DNA of 64,000 nucleotides from Sipunculus nudus (lineage: Eukaryota; Annelida; Sipuncula; Golfingiida; Sipunculidae). Both the position numbers and the translations under genes were made by a program. The notes below the pieces were generated by a model. That model was not told the origin of the DNA. It saw only the letters and a program-made list of their open reading frames with translations, and did no database searches. Shown here piece after piece: positions 35,694 to 49,254 of this stretch (the first letter of the stretch is position 1; each line of letters begins with the position of its first letter). The DNA lies in contig CM049310.1 in assembly GCA_026874595.1 (NCBI GenBank), forward strand, positions 38,023,558 to 38,087,557, in the 5' to 3' direction.

Positions 35694-35694
<1 letters not shown>

Positions 35695-38600
35695 AAGGAC
35701 AGTTTAAATCGACTAGTCTAGTCAAGCGTCACCTTTGGGTAGGTATTTACTGCCTTGCGTCTCACTAGATCAAAACAACATTAAATGCTAATCGTCTGCT
35801 GCCGCTCTGTGTTCTACCATTAAGGCTACTATTAAAAAAATAAATTGCTGCAAATACACCAGTATACCTGAATTATGTCTATACATGATTACGTAGGTAA
35901 GTGTAACTGGTTATTCCTACATTATGGTTTCATTGTCATTATGGGAGATTCCATGTGGTACTTTAACGGAAAAGTCAAATTTAGGCTACACAATGTGTAG
36001 ATACTGCGTATATAATCAGGGTGACTGTTTCAGCTATTGTTACGTTTAAAGAATGAAAAAAAAGAAATTTTGTAATAGTTATATTTTTATTGTACAGTTT
36101 TAAACCAGTTGAAAACATTTTATATATAAATATCGATGTATGTGAATGAACAATCTTGCAATGTATGTATTCATATTTTACCAAACGGCAAGAGCAGCTT
36201 ATCAACCTGCAACCCACAATCAACCCCTTATTTCGGCCCGCCCAACACATACCTAAGCGGGGACCCGCGGACTAAGCCCCAATTCCCCCCCCCCCCCCCC
36301 CCCCCATCTTTCCTTGGACTGTAGATCAAAAATGCTTACGGTCACCTGTTTGGTTACTCGTTAGTCCAATGCTTATGAATATGCATTGAATGAATATGCG
36401 ATTAAGGTCACATAGAGTTAAGGGAAGGTCAATTGACTTTCAATCACGAAGAACATGAGGACAAGTTAATTTCCGCAAACCGTCCTATTAGCAGCACAAG
36501 AATGGAAACTGTGTAGCATTTGAAGTTCTAACATTACAGATGAATATGTCTTTTCAAGTGTAATACATTTGTAATAATCTCTTTTCATTCTGACCGATAC
36601 AATTTACAGCCTCTCAAATTCAGACTTTTCCTAATCTTCCATTATTGATTGAGCAACTAAGAAATGTGAAGGCCACATTGTGCTCCATTTCATGAAAAAT
36701 GTAAAGAGGTTTTGAGGGGTACAAATATGTTCCCATTCCTCATGTCGCTCTAATGTTTACTAATGTCCCATTATTTTTAAGCCAGCACCTAACAAGCCAA
36801 AATGATAATAGGATATCGGGGCTAGGGCGCATTATTATTTCTTTACAGTTCAGGTCTTGTACCTATACTTTTTAAAAATTAGTTTGAAAAGAGATATATC
36901 ATATTAATATATCTCCATGAAAAGACTGTCCTCAATTAAGAACATGCAGACACGTCATGCTGAACGATTGAACACAGTGCCGAACTAAATTCTTTAATCT
37001 ATGTTTCTTTAGATGCCGAGTGCCACACACACAAATGATCTAGACAGTTGATAACAATCGACTTGTTATATTTACGCACTTTGACTCGGTACGAGAGGCA
37101 GTAGCCCTTTTGCATCATCCCTCATAACAGTGGTCAAAGTTTACTGACATGTATATAAAAGCTGATAAGCTGCCAAACGAACAATATGGCCCGTCTCCGT
37201 AACATACACAGACACAGCTAATTTGAAGTGTCACACCGTTGGAGTGTCAGAAAGCCTGATAAAAGCAGGCAATTCCATTTCTGCGAACTCTGGCTGAGAA
37301 TCATGTGTGTTGAACGTTGTATTAAGGTTACAGAAAAGAAAACATATAATCATATATATATGATTTGTAGCATAATTGACAATAAGTCACGATGATCTTT
37401 AGGACAAATTGTTTTCAGCAAACCATGGTAAAGAATGATAAAAGTGTGATCTATGACGTTCTAAATTTACAGCTTTATAAGTCTTTCAGTTATTTGTATA
37501 TTCACCTTTTGTTCTCAATCAAACACAGTTTAGAGATTCTTAAAGTCTGATTTTTCCTGAAGTTCCATTTGTGATTTATAATTTTACATTGGATTACATA
37601 TAGTAAATAAGAAATGTAGAGCAAAATTATGCCTAGCATTTCTTTATAATGGTATAAATTATTATAGAAGGTACAAACATGTTCCCATTACTCTTTTAGC
37701 TGTGATGTTTCATTTTCAAGCAAGCAACTGTCTAACTCAAAGAACAATAAGATATCGGGAATAGGGCGCAAAATTATTTCTATGCAGTTAAGGACTTGAA
37801 CCTGTACTATTTTCCATGATATGATTTGGAAAAGATATATGTCATGATGAAGGAAGTACATTTAAATGAAGTACTCTTCATTTAATCATTATATCTCTTC
37901 ATGCATTAAGCCGGCCATTTTGCGGATCACGCATCTTAAAACATATTGTGGAAAAGGTCATAACTATTTACAGATGTACATCCCTTGAATATTATTACCG
38001 TGAGTTGTATCTCCCGTATTGCTATGAAGGCTAGGATATAGCTTATAATTAGTTTCTGTTATTAATCAAAGCGAGAATGAAGTGTGTTGAACCAGCGCTT
38101 ATACCTCTCTGTTTTACGGTCGGTCAATCGATTACTGGATGTATAACAATGTTAACTGTGCCAATCCTGTCAGCTTGTGTCTGATATCCATATCAGTAAA
38201 CTTAGTAAATGATTAATCTCGTCATCAATACAGTCATTTAATGAGTAATCTCTGCCATAGCAGAGCATCGATATAATATACCTTCGTACTGCTTATTTAA
38301 TAAAAAATGAAATAATATAATAAATCTGCGTATGAATCTGGCCACCTTTCTGCAAACATTCACCGTGTAAATAGTTGTTAAAACGTTGCTTTATCCAGCT
38401 CTTTAATAATGACTGTTTGACGAAATAATTATTCGTTTATATTCCTTTCTGCTATGCAAATGCGTGTATTTATGTGGGTGTATATATGTTCAAGGGATAC
38501 ATTTCTGTATATGTCTTTTGTAAATAATGATAAATCTTTTTTTATAGATTAAACAGTTACATTGTCAAAATTAGTACTAAATGCCAGCTATACACACTGT

Positions 38601-38930
38601 CTTTGCTCCTTATTAAAATTAATTCAGCCCAAGAAACTAATAAATTTAAAGTTGGAAATTATGTGTGATACCAATCTCATTTAGGCTGCCACATTTACAC
38701 ATAAATTAGTTGCACCGTGCATTTGAAAGATGTAATTCCATCTCTTTCAAGTTGAAGCCAACAAATCATGACAACAGTAAAGAGATAAGCAAGGTCACAT
38801 TGTTTCATGCTCTCATACACATCATACGTATCACTCTCTCTGTTACGTGCATGCCGGTAAATAAACACTTTCTTTTTCCTTGCTGTGTCGGTCCATATGT
38901 TGTCTTCTTTCTGAGTGTTTGTTTTAATAT

Positions 38931-39158
38931 TCACATGTAACGTATGTTAACCAACTACGTTTTTTATATCAACGAATTATGCAATCACACTGCAGTTTAT
39001 ATGTTGCTGTGCATGAATATTCATCAAATAATATCTAACTGAATTCACATCTAACGTATGTTAACCCATTACGTTTTTTTATATCAACGAATTTTTCTTT
39101 CAAACTGCAGTTTATATATTGCTGTGCATGAATATTCAATAAATAATATCTAACTACT
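38931..39158. repeat. Tandem duplication, unit 114 bp
   Basis: TCACAT-TAACGTATGTTAACC, CTGCAGTTTATAT and GCTGTGCATGAATATTCA occur in order at 38931-39044 and 39045-39158, with few differences. Confidence 0.85.
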
Positions 39159-39338
39159 TAGACATTGCAATATGATACATGCATATTCATACGGTAGTTA
39201 CGTATTTTCACACAATGTTCTACATTATTAGGAATGGGGCTGTATTCAGGACATATACCAATTTAAAGTTCATCCTAAATAAATGGGTATATACATTTAA
39301 TATAAACCTGCTACTTTTAAAGAATAACTTTATTATTA

Positions 39339-39369
<31 letters not shown>

Positions 39370-40800
39370 TATTGTATAAATCAATGTTTTCACAATGCAC
39401 CTACAATTCACCTGATATTGAGCTCCAGAGAGAAGACTCCAGAGAGAACCTCCTGGCCAAGTGAGGCTTCACCTTTGGGTAGGCATTTGTTACTTTGTGT
39501 CTCACAAGAAAAAAAACAACGTTAAATGCTTATCTTATCTGGGCTGATTTCCCACTAAGTCCTACTTATAAAAAATACCATGCTATAAATCCCCCAGTAT
39601 GCCATGGTGCTGTGTATTCATGATCACGGGTATAACTAACTGGTGATTTCTATTTATGGCTTTCATGGATATCAAGGGAGATTCTGTGGTACTTTACACA
39701 GACAAATCAATCCTAAACCGATGGCCGGGAATATAATGCGGTTGGAGAAAGTTCACTGCAGTCGGCCTTGCGCACTGTGTATAGAAAAGACTACAAAGTG
39801 ACATCAACCTTTTCTCTAAGGTATTAAGGTCCTCTACATCAGAAACCTTTCTTAAATATGACCTTTGTCAAATCTAATAAGACAACTGATCTAAATGACT
39901 GTGATTTCAACTTTTTTATCTAGTTGTTAAATATTTAAATGCCTAACCCCAAATCCACTATAAACATCCCCCCATTCTAATAGACTCTCCAGACACTTAT
40001 ATTGAACCAAAATTTGATATTACATTTTATTTATTCAAAAATATTTTTATGAAAGGTTTAGACTATAAAGATTAATGAAATATTATACTGACTACAGTAA
40101 GTTTTATCCCCTTTATTTCTATAAAGTCTGGGATGTTGCGTATAATTATAGTTTTTTTTATTCTGTTAATATTTAATGCGAGAATGAGGCGCGCCAAACA
40201 AGCACTTTTAGCTCTAATGGGGCAGATTTCATGCCATTTATCAATTTTCACTGAGTCAGTCCTTAATATGAATCTTATATCTTAGACTCTAAACTTAGTA
40301 AATGATTAACCTCTGTATATTCAACTATCTTGATACTTAAATGAAAAACGGTATTTCAGCGACATGATATATGATAAAAAAATCTTATATTCGTAAGCTA
40401 TTAAAATTAATTTTGAAAAGACCCAGATCACGTACGGGCATATCCTACACACCAGCCCGGTCATAAAAAAAATCAGCTGAGTGTAAACATCACGCATTTT
40501 AAGATATATTAAAACACAATTTACATGATCTGCTGTGAGGTATGAATGTTTCACAAGATACGTATTTTCGGAGCCGTCTGTGATTGTGGTCTTATCTGCA
40601 TTTACAGAGCTTTGCTGTAGTATACCTTCGTACCAATTATCAATTGACAGTATAATAAAATATAAAATATCACGGCTCATTAATTTGGCAATCTTTCCTG
40701 AAAACACTAAATGTATTAATTATTGTTAAACTTTTATTCAAGCTCTTTAACGCATTGCTGTTTGTGATAATTATATACATGTTTATATCATGTGAGGGGT

Positions 40801-41604
40801 ACACCAAAATGATCCGAATATATACGGCAATACAGACTATACATGACAATCACACGAATAATAAATTGGATTTTAAACAAATACCTAAATTAAATTAATA
40901 CCTTAGCGGGTCAGTGCATACTTTTCTTCGGAAGAAGCACAGGTATGCACAGGTTTTATCATGGAACAGATCTCGAGAACATTTCTTGAAACCAATTTGC
41001 TGCGTATATGAGGCAAATCTGATATAAAAAAAAACGCATATGGTCAATTTAGTTCCAAGGATGAAAAATAAATCATTTTGTTCGGTTCTGAATAGGTATA
41101 TTAAATCTTGCACTGAGAGAGGATTTCCGAATTACTGAAAACTGATTTATTTATGTTTGCATGAACTTCAAAATACTGATTTTGTTGACATCAAGTTTAA
41201 TTGTTTTATCATTTTGATCAACAAAATATTTTCCGGACTAACCTGGGGATATCCAAATAAGCTAGAGATAGTGAATTAAGCATTGAGCAAAATAACTGAA
41301 CGACCCATGGCGTTCCCTGTTCGAACTATTACGTTAATAATGTATGTCAGTCGCTTTTGGTTTTTCAGTCGGTCAATTTTTTAACATAAAAGAATAACGA
41401 CTCAAGCGCCAATTGTTTTTATGGGTGAGGTCACTTGTGGTCTGTTTCCTGACGCCTGAATATTTGAGAAGGATGCAAAATAATTTGACTTCTTTGGTAT
41501 GTTAATCTAAATTTAGTCCAATACATAAATTTAGAAACCTCTATTTGACACATGCGCGCACACACACACATATATATAAATATATCAAGATGACTGTTAC
41601 CTAC
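40801..41604. other. No gene seen
   Basis: AT-rich intronic sequence between the duplicated blocks and the first-exon candidate. Confidence 0.5.
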
Positions 41605-41779
41605 CTTTCGATGACTCACAAAGTTTTAGAAATTCAGACTCGTATTGCTTGTCGAACAGTTTTTTTGTCGGCCACTCAGGATTATTCACAGATTTACTTT
41701 TTTTAAAAATGATCAAAATGAGTATCATCCCCTCTATTGTTGCGATGGCCAGTATACAGCTTAACAGTGTCCTCCTCAT
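41605..41779 (-). CDS. Candidate exon 1 of B4GALT-like gene B
   Basis: Starts MRRTLLSC, then a hydrophobic anchor (ILAIATIEGMILILIIF), a KKSK stop and a stem ending KLCESSK before a GTAGGT donor. It is 175 bases and phase 1, which fits exon 2 at 25553. The sister exon at 56783-56609 has the same length, phase and layout, so either or both could serve as first exon for gene B. The frame is open further upstream to another Met but only the MR start is shared. Confidence 0.65.
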
Positions 41780-43049
41780 GCTGTTATTAACCAATAATGC
41801 GAGAGAAAGGAGAGCCCGAGCCGACAACCAGTGGTGGTCTTTACAGATTGTGCTCATCGATCACTGTTTTAATAGCATTCCATTTGGAACAGATTGTTGG
41901 CTGCGATCACATGTTTTATCATTCTTAATTCCTATGCATAGTCAATTGAGTGACATCATTATTACACCCCTGGCACTGCTATGCTGGCAAAACTGTACCG
42001 GAACCATGTTATTGCGTGCAGCAGATAGATAAATTATGTTTTACAGAGTTATGTAAGCCATGTTTCATTAAAAAGTCATTATACCTTCCTCAACTGCAGC
42101 CACAAGCGCAGTGAGGTGCACTATACCTATTCATACAAACATAGCCAGGTATAAATGTCACTCATAGTTTGTATTATTTCTATTATTAGCACTACTTATA
42201 CTTTGAGATATGAATGGTTGACAAAATAAGCTTTTTTCGTCGATTTGTAAAAATGGGCATGCCCATTGATAGCATCACTTGTATTATAGCTGCCTTCATA
42301 CAGTAAGGCTGTATACCTTCATATTAATAATCAATATTAAAACAAGGTTTCCAGATCTATATGTTATTTTGAATATTTTTAAAAGAAAACATATTTAAAC
42401 AAATGGGTTTTGAGGCACGTCCAGTTAGTTTGCCATTTATAAAATTCTATTTGTATTAATAGATATCGCTGCGTATCCGACTGACAGCTTTACAATTAAA
42501 TTTTATTACTGAAATAGCATCTGTCACATAAATATGTTTGTGTCTCTGATCAATTGCTTTGGCACCCCAATTGGCCTAAATCTAAAATAAAAGTCTTTTC
42601 TGTTCATTTCCGAAGATTCATGCAGAAAAAAAATCACCATCTCATATTGAAGTAACCATGGGAAGCTACGATGGTGCTGGACTTTAGGTTCCTTTCTTTT
42701 CGTCTGATCACAAGAAAACAAGGAAGTCTAATTTGATTATAGAAGGTCTAGGAATCACAAAAAAAGGTTGGAGCCATGAATCTTCAAAGCGCATGGACCA
42801 GAAATAACAATTGAGGCATACAAAGAGCCCGTTGACTTCGTAGATGTAACTTAATATCTACACCGTGGTAAACAGTTAGATCCCACAGTCTGCGGAGCTA
42901 AAAAGTGGATTCACTTAATTCTTCTCTTCTTTGCAAATGTATGGTATAATGTAGGTGTGTTTGTGTGTATATTTGGTGTGTTTGAGTATGTCATGTCCTT
43001 ATAAGTAAAGTGATGAAACTGATAAAAACAAAAACTGAACAAAATTCAC
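41780..43049. other. No gene seen
   Basis: Flank or intron sequence between two first-exon copies; no other coding signature. Confidence 0.45.
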
Positions 43050-43174
43050 GAGTGTTTCTTTCGCCAACTCGGGACTATTTTCTAGTTTGGACTTCTTCTC
43101 AATAATATTACAGTAAATATTATTTCCTGAATAAATGTAATGGCCAGCATGTTGCTTAGAACTAGGTTCCTCAT
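43050..43174 (-). pseudogene. Decayed B4GALT exon 1 copy
   Basis: Reads MRNLVLSNMLAITFIQEIIF then TVILLRRSPN and a stop, clearly the same tail-plus-anchor exon as at 11.8, 41.8 and 56.8 kb. The stem is interrupted by a stop and no CDSP/CESS segment or GTAGGT donor follows. Its upstream flank (ACAGAACACGCGAGACAGC) also matches the flanks of the other copies. Confidence 0.7.
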
Positions 43175-44070
43175 AATGCTTCTAATCAACGCAAAAACAG
43201 AACACGCGAGACAGCTGCGCTTAAAATCCTTTTCGACTATCGCCATTTATTGATATAGATTACTAGCCTTGATCATTATTTTTCCTCTGTCAGCATGAAT
43301 TTGACAACTAATCTTCCTGCTTGTGCATATTGAATAAGTACCTGTTTGTACTTCATCCACCGTGCTACTTTTATGGCAAGGACTCTTTTTATTAGAGTAT
43401 TAGATACTTTTAAATAATTCAATAAATGCTTAAATAATTTTTGTAAAGTTTAAATATAATATTTAGTTACCATTCTGCAACTAATTGCATTTCTCGATGA
43501 TGATGAGGATAATTAACATTTTATTATTTTTGACGATATTAGGACCTTAATACGAGTAAGTCGAGTTGTCTCGAACTGCTATAAGACTTTTATATACGCT
43601 TTAGGCCAAATCGGCACCTAACTGGCCTTCGTGAGAAAAGCGCTTTAGTGATGGCGTATATTTAACCATTTGGTTGTCAGAATGTTCCAGGGTTTTCCAT
43701 TAATGGCACGGAGAGCCCCTGTTTGTACCTTGCGATCACGCCTTGTGTGCCTGGGTTCTGCACTGTCTGCATGCAATAATATTCTTTTATAGCTATTCTT
43801 TACAGCAATAGTAGAAAAGAGGTTATATTTAAGTATCAGTAAACACTTGACTATCAAATCAAAAGGCTGGTTGTAATACTTCATGGTCCCTTTTCTGCTA
43901 GATTTGACAGTTTAAATGTCAGGCTGCATGAGTGACCATGCATAATTCTGTCAGCTGGAAGTTTTCATTCATATGTTTTAAATACATCATCCAGTAAGCA
44001 CTCAATTAGGTAAAATATATTTAAATGTGACGTTAATGACCATAATTGCCATCAGTATGATTGCAATGTT
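43175..44070. other. No gene seen
   Basis: AT-rich sequence without recognisable features. Confidence 0.45.
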
Positions 44071-44074
44071 ATTC

Positions 44075-44365
44075 CCTCCGCAAGAAGGGGTATGCTTTTA
44101 TCATTGTTCGTGTGTGTATATTTAAGTGTGTGTTCATTACATAAGTAAAGCAATCAGGAAAAAAAATCCTATGAAATTTTCAGGGCATTTATGGAATGGG
44201 CAAGGGAAGAATCGATTAGATTTTGTTGTTGATCCGACACATGATACGGATTCAGGAAGGTCATAAATCTAAAGTCACTTAAGCACGAATGAACCTCGGA
44301 ATATGGGAAGAATAAATGAATGCAAACACGGTTTTGGATGCACCGCGGAAGACTGCATACCTAAG
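44075..44365 (+). repeat. Dispersed repeat of the CCTCCGCNNGAAGG...GGGCAAGGGAAGAATCGATTA family
   Basis: Carries CCCTCCGCAAGAAGG, TTGTTCGTGTGTGT, GGGCAAGGGAAGAATCGAT and a terminal GATGCACCGCGGAAGACTGC. I recognise this order as a widely dispersed short repeat of invertebrate genomes. The two ~290 bp repeats at 3236 and 6160 may be distant relatives, since they share the CCCTCCTGGCGGAG phrase. Confidence 0.5.
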
Positions 44366-44639
44366 AATGCAGATTTTTGGTTCCATATTTTCACAATGTT
44401 TGATTTTTTTATATTCTGTAAGGTAGATATACTATTTCCTTAAGGTGAAAATCTCAGTTTAACCATAAAACTAACCTATGTAAATGTCATTCGAGGCTCC
44501 CGAGTGATATAGAGTCCCCTTTTGATCAGATATCACCCACCTTATCCACACGGAAGTGTGAACCGGGATACAAGTCAAACCACAACATTAGTTTTGTAAT
44601 GATTCATGTCTCTAAATGTAAGGTCCCAATTTTACGGTC

Positions 44640-44960
44640 TGGACCATGTTCTGTACCGACTGATCGTAGCCACAAAAACCATGGGCTGCCTTGAGAGAAG
44701 CTTCCCGATATCACCTGCTACGTCGGCGATACGATGCCGGCAAGATTAAGAGAGATGGCTCCACAACTTATGACGACTACGACCGATTTACCACGATTAA
44801 GAACGATTCTTCTCATCAACATACGACCAGCCACGAAATTCGGCAATATGTGACGATTTTAGTTCGATTAACCACGATGTTCCACGCAAGGGACCGTGAT
44901 ATATCGTAGCAACTTCGTAACACAACGTAAGACAGTCGTGCGATAAGTGAGGAAATGGCA
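44640..44960. repeat. ACGA/ATCG-rich degenerate segment
   Basis: The motif ACGA or ACGATT recurs about every 10 to 20 bases (GACGACTACGACCGATTTA, CCACGATTAAGAACGATTC, CCACGATGTTCCACG). The base composition is unlike the AT-rich flanks. It may be part of an unknown repeat. A 72-codon frame crosses it without a recognisable domain. Confidence 0.35.
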
Positions 44961-46888
44961 TACGGCTGCCCAATCTTCATGACATTGAGGCCAATACTGC
45001 CTCCCGTTTAAAGACCGTACCATTTAAGTTCGAACTAGGTATGGAAAAAAAATCATAGCGGTTCAACAACAATTTAAAACCGGTCCAAATACTCGAAGCC
45101 CGTTCCCGATGTACCACAACCTGTCCCGTCTTCCACGAATCACAACGACTGTGCCAAGACCTGGATCCCAAGTACCATGAATTTCCAAATAGTAGTTAAA
45201 TCATAGTTACAATCGTGGTGTGAAAGAGGTTCAAGGTTGCGTCAAAGTCAAAACTCGTTCGCCTCTCTATTGGTCAAATTTGACAGAAGCTAATGCACTT
45301 TTTTTTCTTTATAAATAAATTGCAGATAAGGGGAAATTAATCTAGGGGTTAACTTTATAATTAATGTACATGTTTTTTTTTTTAGGAAAAGGGAGCAACA
45401 TGAAGAAGATAATGGTTCTGCTTAGTAGACTTAATATGTATTATATTGATGGTGTCTAAAGTTTATTTGCATAGTTGCGTCACTTTAACAATTCATGTTC
45501 ATTCATAATGGAAGTTAAACTGCCATTAGGTATAGCAAATATTCGTCGTGCATCAATTAAAAATTTATCTGCTTGCTTAGAGGCTTTGCGGTAAAAGATC
45601 TTCCCCTGCGGTACAATAATAAATATACCATCAGCTCATTTGCATGTTTAATGATCAATGGATCAAATCATGATCATCGTGTCTTTTGCGCATCATAAGA
45701 ATGGCGCACATATACATATACATCCATGTGGTTTCTGTTGATGAGCAACTCATTTTCTTTTATTAATTTTATAAGTTTTTAAATGGCTTATAACTTTTTA
45801 CAAACCTTTTATAAACTTCTGTACACAAATTTAAAGACATAACTAATATATGCTTCAATATATTGGTATATCTTGGGTAACTCATGTAAAATGCAAATTT
45901 ACTCCACAATCCCAAAGTAATGTGATATTTGATCAAACATACTCTCTTGACCTTGTAGAAAAACTTTGCTTCAATGTCCCAGGAACTAACCAATATTTTT
46001 GATTATATCTTATGAAGAGACTTAGGTTTATTAACACAATTCTGTATTAACAAAGTTTACAAGAGATTCGCGAGATGTCGATAAAGGCAGCCGATAAAAA
46101 AACTATTTTTTATATTATTTTGATTTTTTTAAATTTTAATATCTAACAACTGTTGTCGTCGACGAAAATATTTCCTCTGCCAGATCTCAAGAATTAATCA
46201 TACTAAGTCAAACATTTCAAATGAAAAAAAAACTTGGTCTAAATAGATTGGTGCATACAAGGAAAGGAATAAGGTAATATAAGACACTCACGAACTATAT
46301 ATATTGTACACATGAATGTGGACTAAAAATGTGTTGTTAAGCCCTACGTGACTCACTGATGCCATGCCGAAATCATTTTATACATGACCCACCCCCATGT
46401 ACAACACAGCCAGAAAACTGAATGCAAAATTGGCATTAAAATTGCATAGTGTGACAAAAGTAACAGCAGTGTGGTAAAATGGGGATGATTCATGTCAGCA
46501 AGATACAAGTTATGGCTAACATCTACTTAGTACTGGTTGTAAAGTGTCTGTTTGGATAAATAACAGATGTATACCACATAATGTATAATAAATGTTGAAC
46601 AAGAATCATGTTATATTTTAGACTGGTATGGATTAATAGTAAGTTTATACAATGTTAGTAGAGTATACACCCAGTCTATCTTGTTAAAAAGTAAAAAAAA
46701 ATAACCCAAAAGGATCTTGCAGTTGCACAGGTTTACATGATGTGGATTATTTGTTCATGATAGCCTATTTATTTGAAAATGATACGTGTATCTAACGATT
46801 CTTGTGTTGCTACTTAAACTTAACATAAACTATAGGTCTTATACATGTATTATGATATATACTTTACACACACACACACATATATTTA
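44961..46888. other. No gene seen
   Basis: AT-rich sequence with scattered short frames and a short (AC)n tract at 46866-46880. Confidence 0.45.
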
Positions 46889-47862
46889 TACCGTACGACG
46901 TAATAAGCGCCCCGGGCGCTCTCAAAATTAATTTTTTCCAAATTTTTTATACCCTAATAAGCGCCCCCCCCCCCTCCCCCAACATCTGCCAACTTCAAAA
47001 GTGCATTACGATCCTCCAATTCAACACTGCGGCTTGTGTACACGTGTTTGACTTCACAGCACATTCAGGACAATTCAGAAAAGTACAATGATCATTTAAC
47101 AATGGTTGTGTAATCCAAGTGATACCGATCCGCGATTTGCAGACGATTTTATTTTGTGTTGCATGAGAGAATTGTCTGAATGACTACAGTTAGAGATTTC
47201 CTTTGCAGGTGAAGAGGAAAAATAAGGATGGTAATAAATGAACACTTTTATAAAAGTCAACGCCTAATAAGGTAGCAGAATATATAAAATGTTCATATAA
47301 AAATATGTAAAACAGTATTTATTTGAACGATGAAAAAAAAATTTACGGGACATCGGTACCCCGATTATGTCAGTCACCTTGCGCAAAACTGTTAGGAAAT
47401 TTGTCATATTTATATCCCACGGAAACAAGGTCCCTTTCTTGAACTTTGTTGACACGTTATAATACATTCATTTCTCGACGTAGTCCAATAATACAAGCTT
47501 AATTAATACATTGTCACCTGAGGAAAGGCCGCTTCATATTTATAATTATAATGCGCTACTGGTTGTCTTGTAATTGAAGTGTTATCTATGATACACTTGA
47601 CCACTGATTCTGTTATGTGTAACTAATATTATTATTATATTAGATGATAAAGCTTAACGGAGATTGAATAAAAACTGGTGGTAACTTTTAAGCTTGGCGG
47701 GGAGAAATGAAAGCATTACGTTGTCCTGTGTTATATATTCGCTAGGGAGAAAAGTGAGGTTAGGATGACTCATCCTTTAGTTTCATAAAATGATCTCCCA
47801 ATTCCGGTGGGGGGGGGGGGGCGCTTATTACGGGAGAGACGCTTATTACGTCAAATACGGTA
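46889..47862. mobile_element. Non-autonomous DNA element (MITE-like), ~974 bp
   Basis: The left end reads TA-TACCGTACGACGTAATAAGCGCC. The right end on the minus strand reads TA-TACCGTATTTGACGTAATAAGCG and, a little inward, CGTAATAAGCGCC next to a C-run. The inverted ends extend about 30 bases with small indels, and the flanking TA is a possible target duplication. No transposase frame is present. The poly-C/poly-G runs inside both ends are mirror images. Confidence 0.7.
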
Positions 47863-49254
47863 TATATAATTTTATTATAATAATGTCGGTTTGGTGACTG
47901 AAGGGTCCAAAAGACCTGCTCTTTCCTTAATCATAAAAGTTAAGGCCTGGGGGGTTTATACCCAGGGAATATAACACGAATATGTACTGGTCAGAAATAG
48001 ACACTTGTATCTTCTTACATTGTCTAATTGTGAAAGGCTGATCATTTATATTTCAGTTTTCCAGATATGCTGTCCTGATGTGATAGACCTGTCCACATGA
48101 ATTGCCTGTGAATTGTAAGAGGCCTTAGAATGGATTCAATTCAGTACATTCAATTCAAATCTCTATTCAATTATTATCCAAAATCTAGAGTGGAAACTAG
48201 ATCTTTTTATTAAGATCAAAATGATTAAATGATTAAAATCTAACAACTCACAGAGGGCTTTACATTGAGGACATTACATGGAAAAATAAAATCTAAAACA
48301 AAATGAATCCGATATTTTGGTCTAAGTAGGCTTTGACCCGAACAGTAATAGTAAAATATTAGTTGGGCTTGCTTTCTATTTGACATAATAGCTTTCTGTC
48401 TCTACATGGAAGGTTGATTTAAAAAAATACAGTTTCGTATAAAATAATTGGTAGCTCTAGTCTTAGGCAAATGAAAATATACATTTCTAGACTGCACCAA
48501 TTTTCAGTATGATCAGGCATTCATTCCTGACAGAGTTTTGTTTCATGTTTCATCGAACCTTTGGTACTCTTCCTCAAAAAATGTGCTGACACATATACCA
48601 GATCATTGGTTTCACATGAATTTCTTGAGCCAAGAGTTAAGAAAACAAAATTACCAGTCTAGAAAAAGCACTGTCCTGCAAAAAAATATCATCAATCACC
48701 CACACAGTGTACATTTACAATGTTATCATATTTAGTAATATAATTATTTTCTTCTGTTAGAAGTAATACTTAAATTTAGAAATGAACAAACTCATCAGGC
48801 TCAGCCAATACTTTAATATAAAGTACTTAATGTAAAGTGAGGAAAACTAACCAGCAGACAAGAATGCATACTCAATAAAGTAGGTTTAAATTAGCTTTTA
48901 AAAAAAATATCCCATGGCAGCAGTTTCTGTAATATTAATCAAAATGGAAATAATACTTGCACACACTTCATAGAAATTCTCATACAACAGTTGTTACTAG
49001 AGTTGAGAAAATAAAAATTTCATTAGGACCAATTACATTACAACAATAAATTGATTTAGGAAAACCTGACAACCTTGTTATAACAACATAGAATGATTCT
49101 AACTGAGTAATGAACAAGACCTGACCGGGTGCAGACCATTCAAATATAGAAACAGGCTCTAAAACCTTTTAAATGTCCGTTTTAGAGTTGTATGAAATGG
49201 TTCTAAAAACGTGAACAATCTTAATTTTGCATGATGATAGCATATCAAGTTAGA
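47863..49254. other. No gene seen
   Basis: AT-rich sequence between the MITE and the second tandem array. Confidence 0.5.

Larger units (their letters stand above)
35600..40800. repeat. Local segmental duplications
   Basis: Three sets of matches stand out. An (ATT)n tract followed by CACCTTTGGGTAGGNATTT and about 280 further bases occurs at 35640-35980 and 39330-39720. A block ending in GATATCGGGxxTAGGGCGCA occurs at 36540-36900 and 37500-37870, about 940 bases apart. A block with GCGAGAATGA and AAACTTAGTAAATGATTAA occurs at 38020-38410 and 40130-40750. All are in the same orientation and diverged. They lie just downstream of the first-exon candidate at 41.7 kb, so the duplications may explain the multiple first exons. 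Confidence 0.65.
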
